A stretch of 64,000 nt of DNA. It comes from CAWIUB01 sp963839995 (GTDB lineage: Bacteria > Actinomycetota > Actinomycetes > Mycobacteriales > Jatrophihabitantaceae). The stretch lies in contig CAWIXH010000016.1 in the NCBI GenBank assembly GCA_963839995.1, positions 62,001-126,000 on the forward strand, written 5' to 3'. A model generated the notes under the pieces. It was not told where the DNA came from and made no database searches. It saw only the letters and a program-made list of their open reading frames with translations. A program made the position numbers and the translations under genes. Positions 9,039-17,773 of the stretch are shown here, piece by piece (position 1 is the first letter of the stretch; each line of letters opens with the position of its first letter).

Positions 9039-10028
9039 ATGACGACCCTGTGGGACACGAGCGGCACCGCGGTTGTCAAAGCGCTGGCCGCCGAAAGACG
9101 CACCGGTGGGGCGGTCACCAGCGGCAACGCGCTAACGCTGGTCGTCGTCGTCGACGAGCAGGACGTCGCCGAGGCCGAGCAGGCGGCCACCATCGCGGCG
9201 AGCAAGCATCCGATGCGGATGCTGATGGTAATCCGCCGCCAGATCGACGCGCCGGTGCCGCGACTGGACGCCGAGGTGCTGATGGGTGGCCGGCTGGGTC
9301 CCGGCGAAGCTGTGGTGATGCGGATGCACGGGCGGCTGGCGCTGCATGCGGAGTCGGTGACGCTGCCACTACTCGCGCCGGACGCTCCGGTCTTCACCTG
9401 GTGGCATGGCGCGCCGCCCGACCGTATCTCCTACGACCCGCTCGGAGTCTTCGCAGATCGGCGGATCACCGACGTGAGCCTGGCCGACGACCGGGTCGCT
9501 GCGTTACACCAGCGGGCGGTCGACTTCGCACCGGGCGACACAGACCTCGCGTGGACGCGGCTCACCGGCTGGCGCGCGGCTGTGGCGTCCGCGGTCGACA
9601 GCGCCCACGATGTCGCGACCTCGGCACTTGTCGAGGGCGACGACACCGACCCGTCGGCCTTACTGCTCGGGGGCTGGCTGTCCTCTCGGCTGGGCTTCTA
9701 CGTTCCGGTCAACAAGACGGCCGGCGGCCCGATCCACCAGGTCGCGCTCGGCTTCGCCAACGGTGCCAGGATCCGCGCCGACGAGGACGCCGGCCGACTG
9801 ATCCTGCACCGCGACGGCCAGCCCGACTCGATCGCGCCGTTCCCGGAGCGCGGGCTGGGCGACCTGCTGGCTGAGGAGCTGCGCCGCCTCGACGACGACC
9901 GGATCTTCGCCGAGGCGCTCAGCGCGGTCACCGGCGTCACGGGGCTCGAGGTACGTCCGGGCCAGCGTGTTCACATCTGGAAAGATCCTGCGCTCGCCGA
10001 CGGTCCCGTCACGTCAGCGCCGAGCTGA
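9039..10028 (+). CDS. opcA: Glucose-6-phosphate dehydrogenase assembly protein OpcA
   Basis: Allosteric/assembly partner of G6PD in actinobacteria and cyanobacteria. The 329-residue protein starts MTTLWDTSGTAVVKAL and contains the family-typical GNALTLVVVVDE, HPMRMLMVIRR and PDAPVFTWWHGAPP (about residue 117) followed by the DRRITDVS region. It is encoded between zwf and pgl, the standard context, with a GAGGGGG ribosome-binding site before the ATG and only 6 bp separating it from pgl. The 156-bp gap upstream holds repeats but no obvious terminator that would separate it from zwf. Confidence 0.95.
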   Translation: MTTLWDTSGTAVVKALAAERRTGGAVTSGNALTLVVVVDEQDVAEAEQAATIAASKHPMRMLMVIRRQIDAPVPRLDAEVLMGGRLGPGEAVVMRMHGRLALHAESVTLPLLAPDAPVFTWWHGAPPDRISYDPLGVFADRRITDVSLADDRVAALHQRAVDFAPGDTDLAWTRLTGWRAAVASAVDSAHDVATSALVEGDDTDPSALLLGGWLSSRLGFYVPVNKTAGGPIHQVALGFANGARIRADEDAGRLILHRDGQPDSIAPFPERGLGDLLAEELRRLDDDRIFAEALSAVTGVTGLEVRPGQRVHIWKDPALADGPVTSAPS

Positions 10029-10034
10029 GCCAGG

Positions 10035-10820
10035 ATGGGTGCCCCACCGGAGATTGTTGTCCAGGCCTCGGCCGACCAGTTGGCGGCCGACGTCGCCGCG
10101 CGGGTAGTCGCCACGTTGGTGTCCGCCCAGGCGGTGCGTCCGCTCGCCTTCCTCGTGGTCACCGGCGGTGGCATCCTCGAACAGGTCATGAGCGCGCTGC
10201 GTGACTTGCCGGCCCGCGATTCGGTCGAGTGGAAAAGCATCAGTCTGTGGTGGGGGGATGAGCGGTTCGTCGAGGCGGACTCCCCCGACCGCAACGACGC
10301 CGCGGCGTTCACTGCGCTGTTCGATGCAGTCGGGCTCGATCCGGCCACCGTCCACCGCATGCCCGCCGCCGGTGCGCAGTTCGGCGACGACGCGGAGGCG
10401 GCGGCCGAGGCATATGCCGCGGAACTGGCTGCCGCAGTGCCACCCGACCAGGGTGACGACGACGTCCCACACTTCGACGTGATGCTGCTCGGCATTGGCC
10501 CGGACGGGCATTGCGCGTCGCTGTTCCCCGAGCATCCGGGCGTCTACGAGCAGGACGCCGCGGTGATCGCGGTGCGCAACTCCCCGAAACCGCCGCCGAC
10601 GCGCATCTCGCTGACCTTCCGTGCCCTCGACGCCGCCAACGAGATCTGGTTTATCGCGTCGGGCGTCGGCAAGGCCCAGGCTGTGGCCATGGCGCTGAGC
10701 GGGGCGGGGCGGGTCCAGGTTCCGTCGGCGGGCCCCAAGGGTCGGCACCGCACGCTGTGGCTCGTCGACCGAGACGCCGCATCACAGCTGCCCGCGGACC
10801 TGTATCGGCCACAGGCCTGA
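10035..10820 (+). CDS. pgl: 6-phosphogluconolactonase
   Basis: Hydrolyses 6-phosphoglucono-1,5-lactone to 6-phosphogluconate in the oxidative pentose-phosphate pathway. The 261-residue protein belongs to the NagB/Pgl fold and shows VTGGGILEQVMSAL near residue 40, SLWWGDERFV (about 74-83), and the diagnostic LLGIGPDGHCASLFPEHP (about 150-167). It is the last gene of the tkt-tal-zwf-opcA-pgl run. rbpA converges on it from the other strand with a 45-bp gap. Confidence 0.95.
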   Translation: MGAPPEIVVQASADQLAADVAARVVATLVSAQAVRPLAFLVVTGGGILEQVMSALRDLPARDSVEWKSISLWWGDERFVEADSPDRNDAAAFTALFDAVGLDPATVHRMPAAGAQFGDDAEAAAEAYAAELAAAVPPDQGDDDVPHFDVMLLGIGPDGHCASLFPEHPGVYEQDAAVIAVRNSPKPPPTRISLTFRALDAANEIWFIASGVGKAQAVAMALSGAGRVQVPSAGPKGRHRTLWLVDRDAASQLPADLYRPQA

Positions 10821-10865
10821 GCGATCTCCGGGCGCGGCCAATCGCTGCGCTGCTCGTCTAGGGGG

Positions 10866-11210
10866 TCACACCTCGCCGCGGCGGGCGCGCAGCCGCTGCA
10901 GGGCTTCCTCGAGGATGGCTTGACCGTCTTCGTCCGAGCGCCGCTCTTTGACGTAGGCGAGGTGCGTCTTGTACGGCTCGTTGCGCGGCGCGTTGGGCGG
11001 CGTCGTCGACTCGCGACCGGCCGGGAAGCCGCATCGCGGGCAGTCCCAGGTGTCAGGCAGCACGGCGTCCAGCGCGAACGCGGGGCGCACCTCGTGGCCG
11101 TTGGCGCAGAAGAACGACACCCGCTGCCGCGGGGCGGACTCGCCGCGTTCCTTCTCGCCCATTGGTCCGGCACCGACCCGACTCCCGCGGATCGCACTGC
11201 CTCCAGCCAC
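10866..11210 (-). CDS. rbpA: RNA polymerase-binding protein RbpA
   Basis: Actinobacteria-specific transcription factor that binds the principal sigma factor and RNA polymerase and promotes open-complex formation. The 114-residue product begins AGGSAIRGSRVGAGPMGE, the conserved N-terminal tail. The zinc-ribbon-like core follows, with CANGHEVRPAF and DTWDCPRCGFPAG, then a basic linker and the sigma-interaction domain ending in LQRLRARRGEV. It starts at a GTG with GGAGA five bases upstream. It lies downstream of secG on the same strand and is a firm marker that this is actinobacterial DNA. Confidence 0.96.
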   Translation of the reverse strand: MAGGSAIRGSRVGAGPMGEKERGESAPRQRVSFFCANGHEVRPAFALDAVLPDTWDCPRCGFPAGRESTTPPNAPRNEPYKTHLAYVKERRSDEDGQAILEEALQRLRARRGEV

Positions 11211-11285
11211 GTCTGTCTCCCTCTCAGGTCAGGTCTGTGTCGGATGAGAGAACCTGTGTCGCCCAGCTGGCAACCGCTCGATGCG

Positions 11286-11519
11286 CTAGCTGTTCTTGTA
11301 GAGCAGGCCGAGGCCGACGATGCAGATCGCCCAGACCGCACCGGAGATGATCGTGAGCCGGTCGAGGTTACGCTCGACGACCGACGAGCCGGATAGGCTG
11401 GAGTAGAACGAACCTCCGAGCATCGAGGACAGGCCGCCACCCTTGCCCTTGTGCAACAGCACCAGCACGACGAGCACGATGCTCGCCACGATGAGCACGA
11501 TGGACAACGTCAAGATCAT
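11286..11519 (-). CDS. secG: Preprotein translocase subunit SecG
   Basis: Small membrane subunit of the SecYEG channel. The 77-residue product has two hydrophobic helices (about residues 4-23 and 54-73) joined by the conserved loop LLHKGKGGGLSSMLGG. SecG directly downstream of gap-pgk-tpiA is a common actinobacterial arrangement, here 72 bp after tpiA. No strong ribosome-binding site is visible before the ATG, so the start may be used through coupling or leaderless initiation. Confidence 0.95.
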   Translation of the reverse strand: MILTLSIVLIVASIVLVVLVLLHKGKGGGLSSMLGGSFYSSLSGSSVVERNLDRLTIISGAVWAICIVGLGLLYKNS

Positions 11520-11591
11520 GTAGCTGGACCGGCCTTCAGGTTCGGGAACGCGCTGCGGTGCTGCTCAAGAATAGCTGTTCGTGCGACGCGG

Positions 11592-12428
11592 TCAGGCCGA
11601 GGCTCCATGCCTGGCGGTGCCATGCGCGGTGGCGGGGTTCGCGGCTGCGCAGATGGCCGCGAATTCGGTGGCGTCCAGGCTCGCTCCGCCGACGAGTGCT
11701 CCGTCGACGTCGGGTTGGCTGAGAATCTCGGCCGCGTTCGACGCCTTGACCGATCCGCCGTAGAGGATCCGGATCGCGGCCGCCAGGTCGGGAGAGTACA
11801 GCTGACCGAGCCGCACACGCAGCGCGGCGCAAACCTCCTGCGCGTCTTCCGGGGTCGCCACCTGGCCGGTGCCGATCGCCCAGACCGGTTCGTACGCGAT
11901 GACAATCGACGCCGCCTGCTCGGCGGACATCCCGGCCAGCGCCCCGTCCAGCTGACGCGTGCAGTGCGGGAGGTGCTCTCCGGACTGGCGGATATCCAGG
12001 GTTTCACCGACGCAGACGATGGGGACGAGTCCATGCCGGAGCGCTGCCAGCGCCTTGCCGTTGACGACCGGCTCGTCCTCGGCGTGGTACTCACGCCGTT
12101 CGGAGTGGCCCACGACGACGTAGGTGCAGCCGAGCTTGGCGAGCATGGCGCCGCTGATGTCGCCCGTATAGGCACCCGCGTCATGCGGCGACAGGTCCTG
12201 CGCGCCGTAACCGATCGACAGTCGGTCACCGTCGACCAGCGTCTGCACGCTGCGCAGACCGATGAACGGCGGCAGTACTACCACCTCGACGGCGGACAGC
12301 TGCGCCTCGTCCAGGCTGAACGCGATCTTCTGGGTCAGCGCGATCGCCTCGAGATGGCTGAGGTTCATCTTCCAGTTGCCGGCGATAAGCGGCTTGCGCG
12401 GGGACCGCGCAGGGGAATCGGCTGGCAC
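11592..12428 (-). CDS. tpiA: Triosephosphate isomerase
   Basis: Interconverts dihydroxyacetone phosphate and glyceraldehyde 3-phosphate. The 278-residue TIM barrel shows the substrate lysine in IAGNWKMNLSH (about residues 15-25), the electrophilic histidine in VVGHSERREY, the catalytic glutamate in AYEPVWAIGTG (about 174-184), and the phosphate-binding GGSV. The N-terminus has about 12 extra residues before the conserved RKPLIAGNWK. Its start directly follows the pgk stop, and secG is next downstream. The C-terminal Ala/His-rich tail is unremarkable. Confidence 0.97.
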   Translation of the reverse strand: MPADSPARSPRKPLIAGNWKMNLSHLEAIALTQKIAFSLDEAQLSAVEVVVLPPFIGLRSVQTLVDGDRLSIGYGAQDLSPHDAGAYTGDISGAMLAKLGCTYVVVGHSERREYHAEDEPVVNGKALAALRHGLVPIVCVGETLDIRQSGEHLPHCTRQLDGALAGMSAEQAASIVIAYEPVWAIGTGQVATPEDAQEVCAALRVRLGQLYSPDLAAAIRILYGGSVKASNAAEILSQPDVDGALVGGASLDATEFAAICAAANPATAHGTARHGASA

Positions 12429-13658
12429 TTAGGCCTCCTCGAGGACGGCGACACCGGGCAATGTCTTGCCTTCGAGGAACTCCAGCGAGGCGCCGCCGCC
12501 GGTCGAGATGTGGCCGAACGCTTCAGCGTCCAGGCCGAGCGCCCGCACCGCCGCCGCGGAGTCGCCGCCACCGACGACGGTCAGCCCCGGTGCTGCAGCC
12601 ACTGCTTCGGCCACCCCCTTGGTGCCCGCCGCAAAGGGCGCCACCTCGAAGACACCCATCGGGCCGTTCCAGAAGACGGTCTGCGCATTGGCCAGCACCG
12701 CGGTGAAGGCGTCGACGGTCTGCGGTCCGATGTCCAGTCCCTTGGTACCGGCAGAGATTGCCGCGGCGGCAACGGTCTGCGTCTCCGCGTCTGGGGTGAC
12801 GTCGGCGGCCACCACGATGTCGGCGGGAAGCACGATCTTGTCGGTGCCGTCCGGGGCTTTGGCGTCCAAGAACCCCCTACAGGCGTCGATCTGGTCGGCC
12901 TCCAGCAGCGAGTCACCAACCTCGTGTCCCTGTGCCGCGAGGAAGGTGAAGCACATCCCGCCACCGACCAGCAGCCGGTCGACCTTGGGCAACAGCGATT
13001 CGATCACCGCGAGCTTGTCGCTGACCTTGCTACCGCCGAGGGCGACGACATAGGGCCGCTTCGGGTCGCCAGTGAGCTCGCGCAGGACACGGACCTCCTC
13101 GGCGACCAGATCGCCGCAGTAATGTGGCAGCACCTTGGCGACGTCGTACACCGAGGCGTGCTTGCGGTGCACAGCGCCGAACGCGTCACCCACGTACGCG
13201 CCCCCGTCGTCCTCGCCACCGGTCAGCAGTGCCAGACAGCCCGCGAACTTCGCCCGCTCGGCGTCGTCCTTGCTCGTCTCGCCCGGGTTGAACCGGACGT
13301 TCTCCAGCAGCAGCAGCTCGCCGTCCTGCAGCTCTGCGGCGAGCAGCCTGGCGCTCTCGCCGACGGTGTCCAGCGAGAACTCCACCGGCCGTCCGAGCAG
13401 AGCAGCCAGCCGGTCAGCTACCGGGCCGAGCGAATAACGCGGGTCGGGTGCGCCTTTCGGCCGGCCCAGGTGCGCGGCGACGATCACCCGCGCGCCGCGG
13501 TCGAGCAGCTTGGTCAGCACCGGGAGGGAGGCCCTAACCCGCCCGTCGTCGGTGACTGCGGGCTTGTCGCCCGCTGAGAGTGGCACATTGAGGTCCGAGC
13601 GGACGAGAATGCGGCGACCGCGGACCCCGACCCGCAGCAAGTCGTCGAGGGTGCGCAT
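12429..13658 (-). CDS. pgk: Phosphoglycerate kinase
   Basis: Transfers phosphate from 1,3-bisphosphoglycerate to ADP in glycolysis. I place the start at ATG 13658 (409 residues, MRTLDDLLRVGV), 4 bp after the gap stop; the same frame is open further upstream into gap but shows no homology there. Motifs are RSDLNVPL near residue 20, AHLGRPKG (about 60), LENVRFNPGE, the nucleotide site KVSDKLAVIE, and the C-terminal GGGDSAAAVRALG. It sits between gap and tpiA in the conserved glycolytic block. Confidence 0.97.
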   Translation of the reverse strand: MRTLDDLLRVGVRGRRILVRSDLNVPLSAGDKPAVTDDGRVRASLPVLTKLLDRGARVIVAAHLGRPKGAPDPRYSLGPVADRLAALLGRPVEFSLDTVGESARLLAAELQDGELLLLENVRFNPGETSKDDAERAKFAGCLALLTGGEDDGGAYVGDAFGAVHRKHASVYDVAKVLPHYCGDLVAEEVRVLRELTGDPKRPYVVALGGSKVSDKLAVIESLLPKVDRLLVGGGMCFTFLAAQGHEVGDSLLEADQIDACRGFLDAKAPDGTDKIVLPADIVVAADVTPDAETQTVAAAAISAGTKGLDIGPQTVDAFTAVLANAQTVFWNGPMGVFEVAPFAAGTKGVAEAVAAAPGLTVVGGGDSAAAVRALGLDAEAFGHISTGGGASLEFLEGKTLPGVAVLEEA

Positions 13659-13662
13659 CGGG

Positions 13663-14670
13663 CTAGAGCGACGAACCGACGAGCGCGACCACGTCGACAA
13701 GCCGGTTCGAGTAGCCCCACTCGTTGTCGTACCAGCCGATCACCTTGACCTGGTTGCCGATCACCTTGGTCAGCTGCGCGTCGAAGATGCACGACGCCGG
13801 GTCGGTGACGATGTCGATCGAGACGATCGGATCCTCGGTGTAGGTGAGGATGCCCTTGAGCGGCCCATCCGCGGCCGCCTTGTAAGCGGCCTTCACCTCG
13901 TCGACGCTCGTGTCGCGCGCGACGTTGACCGTGAGGTCGGTGGCTGAGCCGGTGGGGACCGGCACCCGCAGCGCGTAACCATCGAGCTTGCCCTTCAGCC
14001 CGGGCAGCACCAGCGAGATCGCCTTCGCCGCACCGGTCGAGGTCGGCACGATGTTCAGCGCGGCCGCGCGGGCCCGGCGCAGGTCTCGGTGCGGCCCGTC
14101 GAGCAGGTTCTGGTCGCCGGTGTAGGCGTGGATGGTCGTCATCAGGCCGTTCTCGATGCCGAACGAATCGTCCAGGACCTTGGCCAGCGGCGCCAGGCAG
14201 TTCGTGGTGCAGGACGCGTTCGAGATGACCGCGTGCTTCGCCGGGTCGTAGTCGCCTTCGTTCACCCCTATCACCAGGGTGACGTCTTCGTCCGTGGCCG
14301 GGGCGGAAATGATCACCTTCTTGGCGCCGCCGTCGGTGATGTGTTTGCGCGCGTCGGCGGCCTTGTTGAAGAAGCCGGTCGACTCGAGGACGACATCGAC
14401 CCCCAGATCGGCCCAGGGGAGGTTGCCGGGGTCGCGCTCGGCCAGGAACTTGAGCGACTTCTCGCCGACCTGGATCTCGTCGCCAGCTACCTCGACGGGA
14501 CGGTCGAGCCGGCCGAGAACGCTGTCGTATTTCAGCAGATGCGCCATCGTCTCGACGTCGCCGAGGTCGTTGGCGGCCACGATCTCCAGGTCGGCGCCGG
14601 CGGCGAGAGCGGCGCGGTAGAAGTTGCGGCCGATGCGGCCGAAGCCGTTGATACCCATCCGAACAGTCAC
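13663..14670 (-). CDS. gap: Glyceraldehyde-3-phosphate dehydrogenase
   Basis: NAD-dependent glycolytic enzyme that oxidatively phosphorylates glyceraldehyde 3-phosphate. The GTG at 14670 is chosen because a near-perfect AAGGAGG lies five bases upstream and the protein then begins TVRMGINGFGRIGRNF (335 residues). The catalytic cysteine is in SNASCTTNCLAPL (about 150-162), with the catalytic histidine in TTIHAYTGDQ and the C-terminal WYDNEWGYSNR. It is first of gap-pgk-tpiA, 126 bp downstream of whiA on the same strand. Confidence 0.97.
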   Translation of the reverse strand: MTVRMGINGFGRIGRNFYRAALAAGADLEIVAANDLGDVETMAHLLKYDSVLGRLDRPVEVAGDEIQVGEKSLKFLAERDPGNLPWADLGVDVVLESTGFFNKAADARKHITDGGAKKVIISAPATDEDVTLVIGVNEGDYDPAKHAVISNASCTTNCLAPLAKVLDDSFGIENGLMTTIHAYTGDQNLLDGPHRDLRRARAAALNIVPTSTGAAKAISLVLPGLKGKLDGYALRVPVPTGSATDLTVNVARDTSVDEVKAAYKAAADGPLKGILTYTEDPIVSIDIVTDPASCIFDAQLTKVIGNQVKVIGWYDNEWGYSNRLVDVVALVGSSL

Positions 14671-14796
14671 CGCTGCCTCCTTGGCAAGAGAGTGGACGCT
14701 TCTGCTGCGCGGGGCGACGGCGACCCGCAGCACAACCCTAGCTGGTGGCCGACTCGGCTCCGACGCCTGCTCCGACCGTCCAGTCACCCGGGTACG

Positions 14797-15777
14797 TCAA
14801 GGCGCGAGCATCTCGGGCGTGACGGCCGATTCGGTGTCGGGCAGGCCGAGTTCGGCGGCGCGCTTGTCGGCCATCGCCAACAGCCGGCGGATCCGCCCCG
14901 CCACCGCGTCCTTGGTCATAGGCGGTTCCGACAAGGCGCCGAGCTCCTCGAGCGAGGCCTGCTTGTGGTCCACCCGCAGTCGGCCAGCCTCGAGCAGATG
15001 TTCCGGCGCGTCGTCGCCGAGGATCTCCATCGCCCGGTCCACCCGGGCGCCGGCCGCCACCGCGGCGCGTGCCGAGCGGCGCAGGTTGGCATCGTCGAAG
15101 TTGGCCAGCCGATTGGCCGTCGCCCGCACCTCGCGGCGCATGCGCCGTTCCTCCCAGGCCAGGACACTCTCGTGCGCCCCGATCCGCGTCAGCAGCACCC
15201 CGATCGCGTCGCCATCGCGGACCACGACCCGGTCCGCGCCGCGGACCTCGCGTGCCTTCGATGCCACGCCGAGCCGCCGGCCCACCCCCACGAGCGCCAG
15301 CGCCGCCTCGGTGGACGGGCAGGTGATCTCCAAGGAGCAGGCTCGGCCTGGCTCGGTGAGTGACCCGTGGGCCAGGAACGCGCCCCGCCAGGCGGCCTCG
15401 GCGTCGGCAATGCCGCCAGCCACGACATGATGTGGCAGGCCACGCACCGGGCGGCCGCGCAGATCGACCAACCCGGACTGGCGGGCCAGACCCTCGCCGT
15501 CCTTGGTCACTCGCACCAGATAGCGGCTGCCTTTGCGCAGCCCACCAGCGGCGACGATCTGCACTTCCGACCCGTGGCCAAAGATCTCGGCGATCTCCTT
15601 GCGCAGCCGGCGAGCGACCGACCCGGTGTCGAGCTCGGCTTCGATCACGATGTGCCCGCCGATCAGGTGCAGCGCTCCGGCGAAGCGCAGCAGGGTGGCG
15701 ATTTCGGCGCGTCGGACACTTGCCTTGGTGACCGTGACTCGGCTTAGTTCGTCCTTTACCGCTGCGGTCATGGCCAT
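14797..15777 (-). CDS. whiA: Sporulation/cell-division regulator WhiA
   Basis: DNA-binding protein that combines a degenerate LAGLIDADG homing-endonuclease-like domain (N-terminal half) with a C-terminal helix-turn-helix. In Streptomyces it acts with WhiB on cell-division genes, and orthologs occur in most Gram-positives. I start at 15777, giving MAMTAAVKDELSR, the conserved opening, 326 residues. Motifs are RRAEIATLLRFAGALH and GIADAEAAWRGAFLAHGSLTEP; the HTH region around LRRSARAAVAAGARVDRAMEILGD is followed by LGALSEPPMTKDAVAGR. The stop of yvcK lies 7 bp upstream. Context rapZ-yvcK-whiA is the conserved one. Confidence 0.96.
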   Translation of the reverse strand: MAMTAAVKDELSRVTVTKASVRRAEIATLLRFAGALHLIGGHIVIEAELDTGSVARRLRKEIAEIFGHGSEVQIVAAGGLRKGSRYLVRVTKDGEGLARQSGLVDLRGRPVRGLPHHVVAGGIADAEAAWRGAFLAHGSLTEPGRACSLEITCPSTEAALALVGVGRRLGVASKAREVRGADRVVVRDGDAIGVLLTRIGAHESVLAWEERRMRREVRATANRLANFDDANLRRSARAAVAAGARVDRAMEILGDDAPEHLLEAGRLRVDHKQASLEELGALSEPPMTKDAVAGRIRRLLAMADKRAAELGLPDTESAVTPEMLAP

Positions 15778-15784
15778 CGGCTGC

Positions 15785-16771
15785 TCATCTCCCTTGCGTG
15801 CGTCCCTCCAGCTGCACCGCACCGGGCGTGATCGCCTGTGCGATGGCCGCGGCCAACCGTGCAGGGTCATGACGGTCGGCCGCATCGTCCGCTCTGATGC
15901 GTGACATTACGAGACTCGCGCCGATCTCGCGCGCGTAGCTGTCGAGTGCTTCGTGATCGGGCACGGACTCCCAATCGGCGACGATCGAGTCGATGTGCAG
16001 CTCGCCGTACGGCTGGGCATGGGCGCGCAGGACGCGCAGCAGCTCCTCCGGGGAGAAATCGTCAGTCTCTCCAGCCTGCGGGACCAGGTTGACCGTCACG
16101 ACCACGGTTGCCCGAGTGCTTGTCAAGGCCCGCGCCAACTCGCGCAGCAGCAGGTGCGGAAGCACGCTCGTGAACCAGGACCCCGGCCCGAGGACAACCA
16201 GGTCCGCCTCGCGCACCGCGTCGACCGCCCGGGCACAGGCCGGCGCTCCCGGCGGTAGGAGCCTGATGCTGCGCACCCGTCCCGAGGTCGCGGCCACCGA
16301 GGACTGCCCGCGGATGTGGCGGGTGCGCACCGGGTCGTCGGAGTCGAACCGGTCGACCTCGGCGATCAGGTCGAGCGGCACTGGGCTCATGGGCAGCACC
16401 CGGCCGACGGCTCCGACGAGCTCACCGGCCTTGCCGAGCGCGACGACCGGGTCGCTGAACCGTTCGAGCAGCCCGGTCAGCAGCAGGTTGCCGACCGGAT
16501 GGCCGGCCAGCGCCCCCGTGCCGCCGATCCGGTGGTGGAGCAGGTCGGCCCACTCTCGATCGCGCGGCTCGTCGCCGGCCAGCGCGGTGAGCGCCATGCG
16601 CAGGTCGCCAGGGGGCAGGACCCGCAGCTCTCGGCGGATCCGACCGGACGATCCGCCGTCGTCGGCCACCGTGACGATCGCGGTCAGCTCGCCGGTCAGC
16701 CTGCGCAGCGCCGACAGCGACGCGTGCAGCCCGTGCCCGCCGCCGAGCGCCACGGTCCGCACATCACTCAT
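15785..16771 (-). CDS. yvcK: YvcK/CofD-like UDP-sugar-binding protein
   Basis: Member of the YvcK (gluconeogenesis factor) family with a CofD-like fold. Homologs bind UDP-N-acetylglucosamine and influence peptidoglycan synthesis and growth on gluconeogenic carbon. The 328-residue protein shows the N-terminal ALGGGHGLHASLSALRRL and the following TVADDGGSSGRIRRELRVLPPGDLRMAL (about 35-62), which line the nucleotide pocket. A later stretch, DLVVLGPGSWFTSVLPHLL, is also family-typical. It lies between rapZ and whiA. The 81 bp before its start contain the second copy of the palindromic repeat also found upstream of opcA. Confidence 0.95.
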   Translation of the reverse strand: MSDVRTVALGGGHGLHASLSALRRLTGELTAIVTVADDGGSSGRIRRELRVLPPGDLRMALTALAGDEPRDREWADLLHHRIGGTGALAGHPVGNLLLTGLLERFSDPVVALGKAGELVGAVGRVLPMSPVPLDLIAEVDRFDSDDPVRTRHIRGQSSVAATSGRVRSIRLLPPGAPACARAVDAVREADLVVLGPGSWFTSVLPHLLLRELARALTSTRATVVVTVNLVPQAGETDDFSPEELLRVLRAHAQPYGELHIDSIVADWESVPDHEALDSYAREIGASLVMSRIRADDAADRHDPARLAAAIAQAITPGAVQLEGRTQGR

Positions 16772-16781
16772 CGGCTGACCA

Positions 16782-16805
16782 GCTCTTCGCGCGAGCGCTC
16801 ATCGC
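16782..16805. repeat. 24-bp intergenic repeat, copy 2, within a palindromic tract
   Basis: Exact second copy of the 24-base sequence at 8974-8997, in the gap between rapZ and yvcK. It runs on into a tract of related short units (CGCTCGCTGCGCTCCTCGCT and CGCTCGCTACGATGCTCGCT) up to the rapZ stop. The tract can fold into several small GC-rich hairpins. It may act as an mRNA-stability or partial termination element between two otherwise close genes; this is inference. Confidence 0.7.
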
Positions 16806-16852
16806 AGCGCTCGCTGCGCTCCTCGCTCGCTGACGCTCGCTACGATGCTCGC

Positions 16853-17773
16853 TCACTCACGCCCCAGGTCCCGGTTCACCACCGTGGCCTTGACGCCGAG
16901 CTGAGCAAGCCGATCGGCCAGCTCCGCGGCGATCACTACGGATCGGTGCTTTCCACCCGTACAGCCGACGGCGAGCGTCAGGTAATGCTTCCCTTCCCGG
17001 GTGTAGCCGGCCCCGATGATCTGCAGGATCTCCGTATAGCGGTCGATGAACTCCCGCGCCCCCTGCTCGGCCAGCACGTAGTCCCGCACCTGCGCCGTCT
17101 CCCCTGTCAGGTCCCGCAGCTCCGGGATCCAGAACGGGTTTGGCAGGAATCGGACGTCGACCACCAGGTCGGCGTCGACGGGCAGCCCATACTTGAAGCC
17201 GAACGACACGAGCGTCGCCCGCAGCACCGGCCGCCCGTCCAGATCACCCCCGGTAGCGAAGGCCCGCTCGATGTCGCGGCGCAACTGGTGGACCGACCGA
17301 TCGCTGGTGTCCAGGACAAGGTCCGCCTCACCCCGCAGGCCCTCCAGCAGCCGGCGTTCGGCCACGATCCCGTCGACCAGCCGGCCGTCGCCCTGCAGCG
17401 GGTGAGCGCGCCGGACGGCCTCGAACCGCCGAACCAGCACATCGTCGCGCGCCTCGAGGAACAGCACCCGGGGGCGAAGTCCCCGGCGGGCCAGCTCGAG
17501 GATCACCGCGCGCAGATCCGACGAGAACGCCCGGCTGCGTACGTCCATCACCACCGCGATGCGGGTGACGGCGCCGTGGGTACGGCTGCCGAGGTCGACC
17601 ATGGTCGCGACCAGCTCGGGGGGCAGGTTGTCGACAACGAAGTAGCCGAGATCCTCAAGGCATTTCGCCGCGGTGCTGCGCCCGGCGCCGGAGAGCCCGG
17701 TGACGACGACGGTGTCCAGGGCACCTCGGTCGGGCTGGTCCGCCTCGTCCTCGCTTACCGCTGGCTGCGTCAC
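16853..17773 (-). CDS. rapZ: RapZ-family nucleotide-binding protein
   Basis: P-loop protein of the RapZ/YvcJ family. In E. coli it is an RNase adapter controlling glucosamine-6-phosphate synthase mRNA; in actinobacteria the role is less clear but it is always encoded beside yvcK and whiA. The 306-residue protein has a Walker A-like VVTGLSGAGRSTAAK (about residues 22-36) in which arginine replaces the usual lysine, as commonly seen in actinobacterial homologs. It also has YFVVDNLPPEL, DVRFLPNPFW and the C-terminal CTGGKHRSVVIAA. Its GTG start overlaps the uvrC stop by four bases (GTGA), implying coupling. Confidence 0.94.
   Translation of the reverse strand: MTQPAVSEDEADQPDRGALDTVVVTGLSGAGRSTAAKCLEDLGYFVVDNLPPELVATMVDLGSRTHGAVTRIAVVMDVRSRAFSSDLRAVILELARRGLRPRVLFLEARDDVLVRRFEAVRRAHPLQGDGRLVDGIVAERRLLEGLRGEADLVLDTSDRSVHQLRRDIERAFATGGDLDGRPVLRATLVSFGFKYGLPVDADLVVDVRFLPNPFWIPELRDLTGETAQVRDYVLAEQGAREFIDRYTEILQIIGAGYTREGKHYLTLAVGCTGGKHRSVVIAAELADRLAQLGVKATVVNRDLGRE

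Noticed and set aside
11451..13577. Very long open frame (over 700 codons) on the plus strand opposite tpiA and pgk
   Set aside because: It is antisense to two well-conserved glycolytic genes; long antisense frames are expected in high-GC codon usage, and the sequence has no recognisable domain.
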